This document shows positions 44,921-52,821 of a stretch of DNA of 64,000 nucleotides, one piece after another. Numbering within the stretch: position 1 is the first letter of the stretch; each line of letters begins with the position of its first letter. The notes under the pieces are model-generated. The model was not told the DNA's origin and ran no database searches. It saw only the letters and a program-made list of their open reading frames with translations. This DNA comes from CAZNOG01 sp964574635. Lineage in GTDB: Bacteria > Bacteroidota > Bacteroidia > Flavobacteriales_D > Cryomorphaceae. The stretch is taken from contig CAZNOG010000008.1 of NCBI GenBank assembly GCA_964574635.1, positions 1 to 64,000 on the forward strand, read 5' to 3'. The position numbers were made by a program, and so were the translations under genes.

Positions 44921-45741
44921 TCCCCTTCCGGACGGTAGGTAAGCGAAACTTGCGGAGAGTACCCCAATGCGGTACCGTAGGTGGTGGCCAGATCAAAACG
45001 GAAGGATTCGAATTGGAGTCCAAGTCCGAAAGCCAGCAATTCGTTGCCCGACGACGCACCCATGCGGAGGAACAGGATTTTCGCGGGGTGGTACTCGATT
45101 CCCGCCCGGAAGGAGGGGTCGTGGTCGATGTCTTTGACCACCTCGCCGACCAAGAGCACTTCGTCGGCCATTTGGTAGCCGAGCCCAACACCCAGCCGAG
45201 TGGGTAGGCGCTCATCGTCGTATTCATTGAGTTGGGACCGCGTAATATTGGAAACGTGCGCCGCCGCGAACACCTTTTGGGAAAGTTGCATTCTCAGGCC
45301 GGCTTCCGCCGATACGGCGCCCGTTTTGCCGTAGTCTTCGGCGTCGATGCGCACGGCGTGGTAATTGAGACCCACACCGGCACTGAGTCGGTCGGTGAGT
45401 TTCATGGCGTAGGTGGCGCCGATTTGACTTTCTCGGTACACGTCGTACCCGAAATTGGAGTATTTCACACCTATGGTGCCAGTACCGAGAGACATGGCCG
45501 CACCGAATCCACCGTACGCGAGTCCATCAACGAGGAATCGATTTTCGTAAAAAACGCCGGCGGTGAAGGCTTCGATTTCTGCCGATCCCGCCGGGTTGTG
45601 AAACAGGCTCCACACGTCCGTTTGGTTCAGCCCGGTGTGGGCCATGCCCGCTGCGCGCGCCCCACCGGGGTCGTTTTGGGCCAAAGCGCTTCCGCATAGG
45701 CAGAAAACCGCGGCGAGGGTCCAAAGGTATCGCTGTATCAC
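44917..45741 (-). CDS. PorV/PorQ-like outer-membrane beta-barrel protein
   Basis: The 274-residue protein starts with GTG and a signal peptide (IQRYLWTLAAVFCLCGSALAQ). The N-terminal motif GGARAAGMAHTGLNQTDVWS and FHNPAGSAEI are the family's mark (FadL/PorV-like: NPAG plus a conserved Gly-Arg segment). The remainder is regular amphipathic strands. PorV and PorQ serve type IX secretion, but other family members are of unknown role. It is the first gene of a two-gene operon with the HhH barrel protein. Confidence 0.8.
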   Translation of the reverse strand: MIQRYLWTLAAVFCLCGSALAQNDPGGARAAGMAHTGLNQTDVWSLFHNPAGSAEIEAFTAGVFYENRFLVDGLAYGGFGAAMSLGTGTIGVKYSNFGYDVYRESQIGATYAMKLTDRLSAGVGLNYHAVRIDAEDYGKTGAVSAEAGLRMQLSQKVFAAAHVSNITRSQLNEYDDERLPTRLGVGLGYQMADEVLLVGEVVKDIDHDPSFRAGIEYHPAKILFLRMGASSGNELLAFGLGLQFESFRFDLATTYGTALGYSPQVSLTYRPEGE

Positions 45742-45904
45742 ATCCTCGGATTTGGTGGCAAAATACGAATTTGGACCGATTGGAGACGAAGCGGTAATTG
45801 CATTGGTGCGGACGCGGTTTCAGGTACAAGGGCATTTGAGAACGGCTGTCGACTACGAGCCCACTATTCAGGGTACTCTCTTTATTGATCGACGCTTGAA
45901 TGGG

Positions 45905-46339
45905 TTACGGTTCTTGCAGACACGAGCCCGCCAACTGCGCAATCTCCCCGTGATTGATGACCTCACCGACGGTTTTTCGGTAAATGATTTCATTGTCCAC
46001 GGTCATGAAAAGCACAGGTTTTCCAATGGTTTTTCCCGTCTGATCGTCCAGGATGCCGTACGTCATAAACTCATTCACATCCATTTTGTCCAATCCCTCA
46101 TCTTCCATCAAAGGGTCCATTATCATTTGCCTCGCTTTGTCGTAAACCAGGTGAAATTCGATGCCTTTCAAATTTTCGTTGGTGAGCAAGCTATAGAGCG
46201 AATATTCGCATTTGATGCAAGTGGACTTTCCTATAACAACGAAAAAATGGCATCCGGATTCGAAGGTTGTTTCAATGGTTGTTTCAACTTCGGCTCGATT
46301 ACAAGCTGTGCATAATATTCCGGAGAGAAATAAAATCAA
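45905..46339 (-). CDS. Thioredoxin-fold-like CxxC protein, probably exported
   Basis: The first residues are hydrophobic (ILFLSGILCTAC), as in a short signal or lipoprotein leader. The start is a TTG, and the hydrophobic stretch continues a few codons upstream (LPWL), so the start is unsure. A CIKC motif near residue 40, within FFVVIGKSTCIKCEYSL, resembles a thioredoxin-like active site. A KPVLFMTVDNEIIYRK segment near the C-terminus has the cis-Pro beta-strand look of the fold. A redox or thiol-sensing role is possible. I cannot assign a family. Confidence 0.6.
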   Translation of the reverse strand: MILFLSGILCTACNRAEVETTIETTFESGCHFFVVIGKSTCIKCEYSLYSLLTNENLKGIEFHLVYDKARQMIMDPLMEDEGLDKMDVNEFMTYGILDDQTGKTIGKPVLFMTVDNEIIYRKTVGEVINHGEIAQLAGSCLQEP

Positions 46340-46413
46340 CCAAGGAAGGCCATCGGCAACCGTGTGGGTATTTGGAAGGGTGAACGATGGCCCGAGCCTG
46401 CGGCAGGTCTCAC

Positions 46414-46917
46414 TCAGAAAACCGAACCGTCGCCCCCGAATTTTTTGGCTTTGTCCAGCACCGCTTCCCTGAGCCGGGCTTTGTATTGTGCTACCTTTCG
46501 CCTGATGGTCTCGTCACCGGCTCCCAGAATCTGAGCGGCCAGGATGCCCGCGTTTTGTGCACCATTCAAGGCCACGGTGGCCACGGGCACCCCGCCGGGC
46601 ATTTGCAAAATGCTTAGTACGGAATCCCATCCGTCTATACTGTTCCGGCTTTTGACCGGCACGCCGATGACCGGCAGCGGGGTGATCGAGGCCGTCATTC
46701 CCGGCAGGTGCGCCGCCCCGCCGGCTCCGGCAATAATTACCCGTATGCCGCGCTCTTCGGCGGTGGTGGCGTATTCGTACATGCGTTCGGGTGTGCGGTG
46801 CGCCGATACGATGTCGATGGTGTACTCCACCCCTAACTCGGTTAAAATATCGGCTGCGGCTTGCATGACTTCCAGATCGCTGTCGCTGCCCATGATGATG
46901 CCTACCTTGGGTGTCAT
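46414..46917 (-). CDS. purE: 5-(carboxyamino)imidazole ribonucleotide mutase
   Basis: The 167-residue class I PurE shows GIIMGSDSDLEVM (residues 6-18), SAHRTPERMYEY (about 44) with the catalytic histidine, AGAGGAAHLPGMTAS (about 70) and GVPVKSRNSIDGWDSVLSIL. It moves the carboxylate of N5-CAIR to give CAIR in purine synthesis. It is translationally coupled to purK through a 4-bp overlap. Confidence 0.97.
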   Translation of the reverse strand: MTPKVGIIMGSDSDLEVMQAAADILTELGVEYTIDIVSAHRTPERMYEYATTAEERGIRVIIAGAGGAAHLPGMTASITPLPVIGVPVKSRNSIDGWDSVLSILQMPGGVPVATVALNGAQNAGILAAQILGAGDETIRRKVAQYKARLREAVLDKAKKFGGDGSVF

Positions 46918-48059
46918 AAACTGATGGACTTTAATGTGTTCTTTACTCTTTCGGCCAGTTTGCGCGCCCCTTCAATGGTGTCGGCCGTGATGGTCACGTG
47001 TCCCATTTTTCGGAACGGACGAGTTTCGCTTTTGCCGTACAAGTGTACGTATACCCCGGGCAGCGCCAAAACTTCTTTCAACCCCTCGTAGTGCACCGGG
47101 CCGGAATGGCCGGGCTCGCCCAGCAGATTCACCATGGCCGCCGGACGCAAGGTGGACGTATCGCCGGGCGCATAACCCAAAATGGCGCGCAGCAATTGCC
47201 CGTACTGCGATATGGCGTTGGCTTCGATGGTGTGGTGTCCCGAATTGTGGGGCCGGGGTGCGACTTCGTTGACCAGGATTTCACCGCTCCGCGTCAAAAA
47301 CAATTCCACGGCGAGCAAACCCACCATGTCGAAGGCCTCGATGACTCGTGTAGCGAGCGCCACCGCCCTTTCGTTTTGATCGGGGGTGATGTCCGCGGGT
47401 GCGAACAATATCTCCACCAAATTGGCCTCGGGGTTGAACTCCAGCTCCACGCAGGGAAAAGCCTTGACCTCACCGCTTTCATGGCGAGATACGATGACCG
47501 AAAGTTCTTTGGCCAAATCGACTTTCTCTTCCAGTATCGAGGGCGCGTCGAATGCCTTGGCCAGATCTTCGGGAGTGTTCAGTACCACCACGCCGCGACC
47601 GTCGTACCCTCCTTTGCGCAGCTTCTGCACCACCGGAAACCGGTTTCTTTCCCGAATTTCCCCTTTGGATTCGATCAGTTGGAACTTCGACGTCGGAATG
47701 CTGTGCTCCGCGTAAAAGGATTTTTGAAGGCCCTTGTCCTGGATCACTTCCAATACCTTCGTTCCGGGTCGAACCACTACGCCGGCCTTCTCCAATTCTT
47801 TGAGTGCCGAAGTGTTCACGTGCTCGATTTCTATCGTAAGCACGTCGACTTTTTCACCGAACTTCTTCACCGCGTCATAATCGGCGAAGTCGCCGACGGT
47901 AAATTCGTGCGCGATTTTGGCGCAGGGCGCATCCTCGGCGGGATCCAATACGGCAATACGGACGTCGAGATCGATGGACTCGGCGATCAACATCCTGCCC
48001 AATTGCCCCCCGCCCAAAACACCCAGGCGAAAGTCTTTGTGGTATGGTTCTTTTTTCAT
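46914..48059 (-). CDS. purK: 5-(carboxyamino)imidazole ribonucleotide synthase
   Basis: The 381-residue ATP-grasp enzyme starts LGVLGGGQLGRMLIAESI, followed by KLRKGGYDGRGVVVL (ATP lid) and then LAVELFLTRSGEILVNEVAPRPHNSGHHTIEA, which carries the metal- and substrate-binding residues of PurK. It carboxylates AIR using ATP and bicarbonate, and passes N5-CAIR to PurE. Normal length and gene order for Bacteroidota. Confidence 0.97.
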   Translation of the reverse strand: MKKEPYHKDFRLGVLGGGQLGRMLIAESIDLDVRIAVLDPAEDAPCAKIAHEFTVGDFADYDAVKKFGEKVDVLTIEIEHVNTSALKELEKAGVVVRPGTKVLEVIQDKGLQKSFYAEHSIPTSKFQLIESKGEIRERNRFPVVQKLRKGGYDGRGVVVLNTPEDLAKAFDAPSILEEKVDLAKELSVIVSRHESGEVKAFPCVELEFNPEANLVEILFAPADITPDQNERAVALATRVIEAFDMVGLLAVELFLTRSGEILVNEVAPRPHNSGHHTIEANAISQYGQLLRAILGYAPGDTSTLRPAAMVNLLGEPGHSGPVHYEGLKEVLALPGVYVHLYGKSETRPFRKMGHVTITADTIEGARKLAERVKNTLKSISL

Positions 48060-48094
48060 GCGTGAAGTCGCCCCGAGAGGGCGTTGATTAATTC

Positions 48095-48163
48095 AAAAAA
48101 AAACCGCGAAACCCATTTCCCGTCCTTGCAACGGTTGCCTGCGGGGCATGGATTTCGCGGTTT
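48095..48163 (-). terminator. Long-loop hairpin terminator of the beta-helix protein gene
   Basis: Read on the minus strand, AAACCGCGAAA pairs with TTTCGCGGTTT across an unusually long loop of about 37 bases, followed by a T tract. It lies just after the stop at 48207 and also borders the purK leader. Confidence 0.7.
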
Positions 48164-48206
48164 GGCATTTTCAAGGTCCTACCTCGTTATCGTAGCCGAC
48201 CCATCC

Positions 48207-49682
48207 TCAACGGACGATCAATTTCGTGGCGGCGCGGAAGTTTACACCGTCCACGCGCACGATGTACAATCCCGGGGTGAATTTGCCCGTAAGGATGGTC
48301 ACCGTGTTGCCGGCGCTCGTGAGGTCCCGAGTTTCCACTTCCCTTCCCGTCAGGTCGTAGATGGTGTACGATACGGCGGGCGCACCCAGCTCCAAGCGCG
48401 TGTCTCCGAAAGTCGGGTTGGGGTACAATTTGGCGATGTGGTTGAAATCCACTTCACCAACCGCATCGGGAACGCATTGCCCCATGGGGTCGAAGAAGAC
48501 TTCACCGAATTCTCCGTCCGCCGCGTCGAAAATCACCTCTGCAGCGTCTTCCAAGGTGGCCTCGGGGTTGGAAGCGATCCAGCAGTTGCCTTGGGCCCAT
48601 TGGTCGTTGGGACCGTTGTTGTACAGCGCATAAATATTGCCGCCGTTTCCGTTTCCGTCGAAAAAGTTGTTCCCCGGACCGATTTCCGGATTGTCGATTT
48701 CGCCCAGGTTGGCGTACACGCTGTTGATCAGCGTGATGCCCCAAAGGTTATCGGAAATGGTATTGCCCAAAATCACGTGCAGGTTCGTTTCACCGGCACC
48801 TGTAATGCTGATACCACTTCCACCCATCATGGGGTTCGACTCGTTGTCGTTGCCCAAAATCTGGTTGTCCCTGGTCAGCGTGATCAGGTCGGCGCCCATG
48901 TAGTTGATGCCGTACCGGTTGTTTACGATCTCGTTGTTTTCAACTACGGCGCGGCCGGTTCCACCCAAAAGCAGACCCACTGAAATTCCTCCTACACGGT
49001 CCAGAGAATCCACACCGATAACGGTGTTGTTGCGGATAAAGGTGGTGTCGGGTCCGGTGGGACCGAGGTTGATTTGCGGTCGGTTGCTATTCTTCGTACC
49101 GTTGGCGTGGAAGTAGTTGCCCTCGATAACGGGTGCCACGGCACCGTTTCCGGGAGAACTGATCGCCGCGTAGTCGTTGTCGATGAATTCGCAGTTGATG
49201 ATTTCCGGTTTTCCGTTCGAGAAAGCGAGGACGGCCGAGCTCGCCGCGCCGTTGATCTGCTTGGTCAAAAGGGAATTGGAAATTTTGAAGTCGGGTGTGA
49301 TAACCCTTACGCTTCCACCGTAAGAGATGGTCGCCTCATCGATGATCACGTGCGCAGTTTCCTCAAACCGCAGTCCGCCGTGATAGATCTGGTCTTCGTC
49401 CGGCGAGGTCAGTTTGGCGTTCGAAACCAAAAATCCGCCGGCCGCCACGATCCGAACGTCCTCGTCGATGTACACGTCTATATCGTTGATGGTCAGCGTG
49501 TCGTTCAGCGCAATCGTCAATTCGGCGTGGATGAAGTAGTCGCCGTTTTCTTCGGTAACCACCCCTTCGGACATTTCCACGAGGTCGCCCAAGGTATACG
49601 TCGCGCCCTCACCGGGAGTGGTGTATTGCGCAAAAAGCCCCAAAGAAAAAAGGCTGAATAAAAAGGTTGTAAAATGTTTCAT
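48207..49682 (-). CDS. Secreted right-handed beta-helix protein with type A T9SS sorting domain
   Basis: The 491-residue protein has a signal peptide (MKHFTTFLFSLFSLGLFAQ). Parallel beta-helix repeats run from about 150 to 350, with recurrent N-x-I and G-x-S/I turns (IINCEFIDND, IEGNYFHANG, VVENNEIVNNRYGINY, ILGNTISDNLWGITLI). A C-terminal sorting domain of about 80 residues follows (LYPNPTFGDTRLELG, YTIYDLTGREVETRDL, GLYIVRVDG). The PNP motif and GLYIV are hallmarks of type A signals. It is thus exported through the type IX system and attached or released at the surface. Beta-helix proteins often bind or cleave polysaccharides, but no catalytic signature is evident. Two TACTTTTG boxes lie upstream. 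Confidence 0.92.
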   Translation of the reverse strand: MKHFTTFLFSLFSLGLFAQYTTPGEGATYTLGDLVEMSEGVVTEENGDYFIHAELTIALNDTLTINDIDVYIDEDVRIVAAGGFLVSNAKLTSPDEDQIYHGGLRFEETAHVIIDEATISYGGSVRVITPDFKISNSLLTKQINGAASSAVLAFSNGKPEIINCEFIDNDYAAISSPGNGAVAPVIEGNYFHANGTKNSNRPQINLGPTGPDTTFIRNNTVIGVDSLDRVGGISVGLLLGGTGRAVVENNEIVNNRYGINYMGADLITLTRDNQILGNDNESNPMMGGSGISITGAGETNLHVILGNTISDNLWGITLINSVYANLGEIDNPEIGPGNNFFDGNGNGGNIYALYNNGPNDQWAQGNCWIASNPEATLEDAAEVIFDAADGEFGEVFFDPMGQCVPDAVGEVDFNHIAKLYPNPTFGDTRLELGAPAVSYTIYDLTGREVETRDLTSAGNTVTILTGKFTPGLYIVRVDGVNFRAATKLIVR

Positions 49683-49716
49683 GTGCGTGAATTAAAAGAT
49701 TTGGGTGCGGCACATT

Positions 49717-49755
49717 CAAAAGTACCGCACGGGTTCAGGTTTAGTCGCAAAAGTA
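49717..49755 (-). promoter_or_regulatory. Two tandem TACTTTTG promoter boxes
   Basis: On the minus strand two exact TAnnTTTG boxes (49717-49724 and 49748-49755) lie 31 bp apart, 35 and 66 bp upstream of the start at 49682. The gene may have two start sites. Neither has a good -33 element. Confidence 0.55.
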
Positions 49756-49844
49756 CCATTCGTAACCGAGTCCCCAAACCGCAGGAAAGAGAATCCGGAT
49801 TTTGGTCGGGGCGCACCCCCTTGGACAAGCCGGGGGCCGGCCTT

Positions 49845-49965
49845 CACCCTCTATCACTCATGCCCTCGGGGGCGGTGCGGATACCGCGCCCACGAGCTTC
49901 TTCGTCGCTGTGTCCGCGGTGCGCTCCGCATCCCCGAGGCCATGAGTGGATGCCGGGATTCCGTC
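49845..49965 (+). repeat. Dispersed palindromic element, copy C
   Basis: This is the clearest palindrome of the family. The left arm at 49852-49881 (containing CACTCATG and CCCTCGGGG) pairs with the right arm at 49925-49952 (TCCGCATCCCCGAGGCCATG and beyond). Inside, ACCGCG/CGCGGT forms a second stem. The apex ACGAGCTTCTTCGT closes the structure. The 3' end GGATGCCGGGATTCC matches copies A and B. It lies in a 386-bp gap upstream of hpt with no gene of its own. Confidence 0.8.
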
Positions 49966-50068
49966 CTTGTGCGGCCTTTTCATCCCGCTCACGTCGGACT
50001 TCGGCGGCAAAATCATCGATGCGAACGGGAATTCCGTACCTTCGTCGCCTCCATAAATCACGAACGAC

Positions 50069-50605
50069 ATGGCCGACATCAAAGTCCACGATCACACGTT
50101 CAAACCATACATCCCCGCGGATGAAGTCCAAAAGCGCGTCAAAGCCATCGCGCGGCAAATGGAAGAAGATTACCGCGGTGACGTGCCCTTGTTCATACCG
50201 GTGCTCAACGGGGCTTTCAGGTTCGCCTCCGATTTGTTCTCCTACTACGACGGCCCGGCGGAAATCACCTTCGTACGGCTCGCGTCGTACAGCGGAACCC
50301 AATCCACCGGAAACGTGCGCGAACTCGTTTCCCTCAATACCGATATTCGAGACCGCCGCGTCATCGTGGTGGAAGACATCGTCGACACGGGCCGCACGGT
50401 CGACCGCATCATGGAAACCTTGTCTCACCACCAACCTGCGGAAGTGAAACTCGCATCCCTGTTGCTCAAACCCGAAGCGTACAAAGGAAGCCACCCGGTG
50501 GATTACCTCGGATTCGAAATCCCCAACCTCTTCGTGCTGGGCTACGGCCTGGATTACGACGGATTGGGAAGAAACTTGAACGATATTTACCAAATCAAAT
50601 CGTAA
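50069..50605 (+). CDS. hpt: Hypoxanthine phosphoribosyltransferase
   Basis: The 178-residue type I PRTase has the PRPP-binding loop VIVVEDIVDTGRTVDRIM (about 107-124), the flexible-loop region RLASYSGTQSTG and the purine-contact GLDYDGLGRNL near the C-terminus. It salvages hypoxanthine and guanine to IMP/GMP. It leads an operon with adk and obgE, an arrangement seen elsewhere in Bacteroidota. Confidence 0.95.
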   Translation: MADIKVHDHTFKPYIPADEVQKRVKAIARQMEEDYRGDVPLFIPVLNGAFRFASDLFSYYDGPAEITFVRLASYSGTQSTGNVRELVSLNTDIRDRRVIVVEDIVDTGRTVDRIMETLSHHQPAEVKLASLLLKPEAYKGSHPVDYLGFEIPNLFVLGYGLDYDGLGRNLNDIYQIKS

Positions 50606-50608
50606 ACC

Positions 50609-51184
50609 ATGATCAATCTGGTGCTTTTCGGCCCGCCCGGCGCGGGAAAGGGAACCCAAGCGAAACGACTCGTCGAGCACTATCAATTGGTGCATTTGTC
50701 CACCGGCGATATCTTCCGGTACAACATCAAAAATCAAACGGAACTGGGATCCTTGGCCAAGAGTTACATGGACAAAGGCAACCTGGTTCCCGACGGCGTC
50801 ACCATCAAAATGCTCGAATCGGAAGTCGATAAACACCCTTCCGCCAAGGGATTTATCTTCGATGGATTTCCCCGCACGGAAACCCAAGCGCGAGCCCTCG
50901 ACGATTTTCTCGCCGCCAAGGGCATGGAAGTGACCGTCATGCTGGCCCTCCACGTCGACGACCAAGAACTGACCTCCCGACTGAAGAAACGCGCCGAAAC
51001 CGAAGGGCGCGCCGACGACGCCAACCCCGAGGTAATCGCCAATCGAATCGCGGTTTACAAAAAAGAAACCAGCCCGGTGGCCGACTACTACAAAGCCAAA
51101 GGAAAATTCGAATCCATCGACGGCATCGGAGCCGTGGATGCCATCGAAGCCCGGTTGAAAGAAGCCATCGACCGCAGAATCTAA
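50609..51184 (+). CDS. adk: Adenylate kinase
   Basis: The 191-residue protein shows the P-loop GPPGAGKGTQ (residues 8-17), the NMP-binding STGDIFR, the GFIFDGFPRT signature (about 81) and KRAETEGRADD before a short LID. The LID insertion with zinc-binding cysteines is absent, as in the short type. It converts ATP and AMP to two ADP. Four bases separate it from hpt. Confidence 0.97.
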   Translation: MINLVLFGPPGAGKGTQAKRLVEHYQLVHLSTGDIFRYNIKNQTELGSLAKSYMDKGNLVPDGVTIKMLESEVDKHPSAKGFIFDGFPRTETQARALDDFLAAKGMEVTVMLALHVDDQELTSRLKKRAETEGRADDANPEVIANRIAVYKKETSPVADYYKAKGKFESIDGIGAVDAIEARLKEAIDRRI

Positions 51185-51192
51185 CCCCTACC

Positions 51193-52191
51193 ATGTCCAA
51201 TTCCAACTTTGTCGATTACGTCAAAATCCATTGCCAATCGGGCAAAGGCGGAAAGGGAAGTACACACCTCTACCGAGACCGCACCACCCCGAAAGGAGGA
51301 CCCGACGGTGGCGACGGCGGCAAAGGGGGAGACGTGGTCATTCGCGGCAATGCGCAGATGTGGACCTTGCTCCACTTGAAATACCAAAAGCACATCAAAG
51401 CGGGACACGGCGAAGCGGGTGGAAGACAAACTTCCACCGGAAAAAGCGGTGCGGATGCCGTACTGGAAGTGCCCTTGGGCACCGTGGCCCGCGACGCCGA
51501 AACCAACGCCATCATCGCCGAAATCACCGAAGACGGCCAAGAAGCCATCCTCAAAAAGGGCGGCCGAGGCGGATTGGGAAACGCGCATTTCAAAACCCCC
51601 ACGCGGCAAACCCCGCGATTTGCGCAGCCGGGCGAAGAGGGCGAAGAAGGATGGTGTATCTTGGAACTCAAAGTTCTCGCCGACGTCGGATTGGTGGGAT
51701 TTCCAAACGCCGGCAAGTCCACGCTGCTGTCTGTCATTACGGCCGCCAAACCTGAAATCGCCGATTACCCCTTCACTACTTTGGTACCCAATCTGGGCAT
51801 CGTAAAGTACCGCGACCACCGCTCCTTCATCGTGGCCGACATCCCCGGGATCATCGAGGGTGCCAGCCAAGGAAAAGGTCTCGGAACGAGGTTTCTACGC
51901 CACATCGAACGGAACAGCCTCCTGCTCTTCATCGTCCCCGCCGACAGCATGGACATCGCGCGGGAATACGACATCCTCATCCACGAACTGAGGGAGCACA
52001 ACCCGCAATTGCTCGACAAAACCCGGGTTTTGGGAATCTCCAAATCAGACCTGATCGACGACGAGCTGAAGAAGGAAATCGAAGCGGATCTGCCGCCGGA
52101 TATTCCCCACGTGTTCTTCTCTTCGGTGGCCGAGAAAAATCTGGAAGAACTCAAAGACCTGCTCTGGAAAGGCCTGAACGCCCAATCATGA
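51193..52191 (+). CDS. obgE: Obg family GTPase
   Basis: The 332-residue protein opens with the glycine-rich OBG domain (GKGGKGSTHLYRDR, GGPDGGDGGKGGD). The GTPase domain follows with G1 GFPNAGKSTL (about 168), G2/G3 YPFTTLVPNLG and DIPGIIEGASQGKGLG, and G4 SKSDL. Obg acts in late 50S ribosome assembly and in stringent signalling. It lacks the C-terminal OCT extension of some Gram-positive members. The PAP2 gene overlaps its stop by 4 bp. Confidence 0.97.
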   Translation: MSNSNFVDYVKIHCQSGKGGKGSTHLYRDRTTPKGGPDGGDGGKGGDVVIRGNAQMWTLLHLKYQKHIKAGHGEAGGRQTSTGKSGADAVLEVPLGTVARDAETNAIIAEITEDGQEAILKKGGRGGLGNAHFKTPTRQTPRFAQPGEEGEEGWCILELKVLADVGLVGFPNAGKSTLLSVITAAKPEIADYPFTTLVPNLGIVKYRDHRSFIVADIPGIIEGASQGKGLGTRFLRHIERNSLLLFIVPADSMDIAREYDILIHELREHNPQLLDKTRVLGISKSDLIDDELKKEIEADLPPDIPHVFFSSVAEKNLEELKDLLWKGLNAQS

Positions 52192-52802
52192 TCGAAAAAC
52201 TCGAATCGATCGATACCCAACTCTTCTTGTGGCTCAACGGCCTCCACGCCGATTGGCTCGACATGCCCATGTACTACATGAGCGAAGGACTGTTCTGGAT
52301 TCCCGTCTACCTATTGATTTTGTGGATGGTGGCGAAGGCCCACGGATGGAAGGTGGCGCTGTTGTCGCTGTTGGGCGTGGCCCTGGTCATCACCATGACG
52401 GACCGCGGGTCGGTCGAACTTTTCAAAGAGGTGTTTCAACGGTACCGTCCTTCCCGCAACGCCGATATCGCCCACTTGGTACACACGGTCGATGGGTACC
52501 GGGGAGGAAAATACGGCTTCATCAGTTCCCACGCTTCCAACTACTTCGGATTGGCCACCTTCATCTTCTTGTTGGTGAGAAAAACGTTCGTCAAGTGGGC
52601 TTTCCTGCTCTTCGTTTGGGCGGCCCTCATCGCATATACCCGCATCTATCTCGGGGTTCATTATCCTTCCGATATCTTTGTGGGCGCAGTCTTCGGGTCG
52701 CTCTGCGGTTGGATCGGATACATCGTATTCAAAAAGGCGGTCCTCGAAAGAGTCGCAGGCAAGTCCACTCACGGACCGAGCGACCCACATGGCGGGAATT
52801 AA
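52188..52802 (+). CDS. PAP2 superfamily membrane phosphatase
   Basis: The 204-residue integral membrane protein has five hydrophobic segments and the three PAP2 motifs: KEVFQRYRPSR (about 83-93), SSHASN (about 111-116) and TRIYLGVHYPSD (about 145-156) with the catalytic histidines. Such enzymes dephosphorylate undecaprenyl pyrophosphate, phosphatidylglycerol phosphate or lipid A. Its coupling to obgE looks positional rather than functional. Confidence 0.92.
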   Translation: MIEKLESIDTQLFLWLNGLHADWLDMPMYYMSEGLFWIPVYLLILWMVAKAHGWKVALLSLLGVALVITMTDRGSVELFKEVFQRYRPSRNADIAHLVHTVDGYRGGKYGFISSHASNYFGLATFIFLLVRKTFVKWAFLLFVWAALIAYTRIYLGVHYPSDIFVGAVFGSLCGWIGYIVFKKAVLERVAGKSTHGPSDPHGGN

Positions 52803-52821
52803 GTAAACCACAATTTCGGGT

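Noticed and set aside
43181..44938. 585-codon open frame antisense to the HhH barrel gene
   Set aside because: No recognisable domain; the minus-strand gene has a signal peptide and is coupled to its neighbour.
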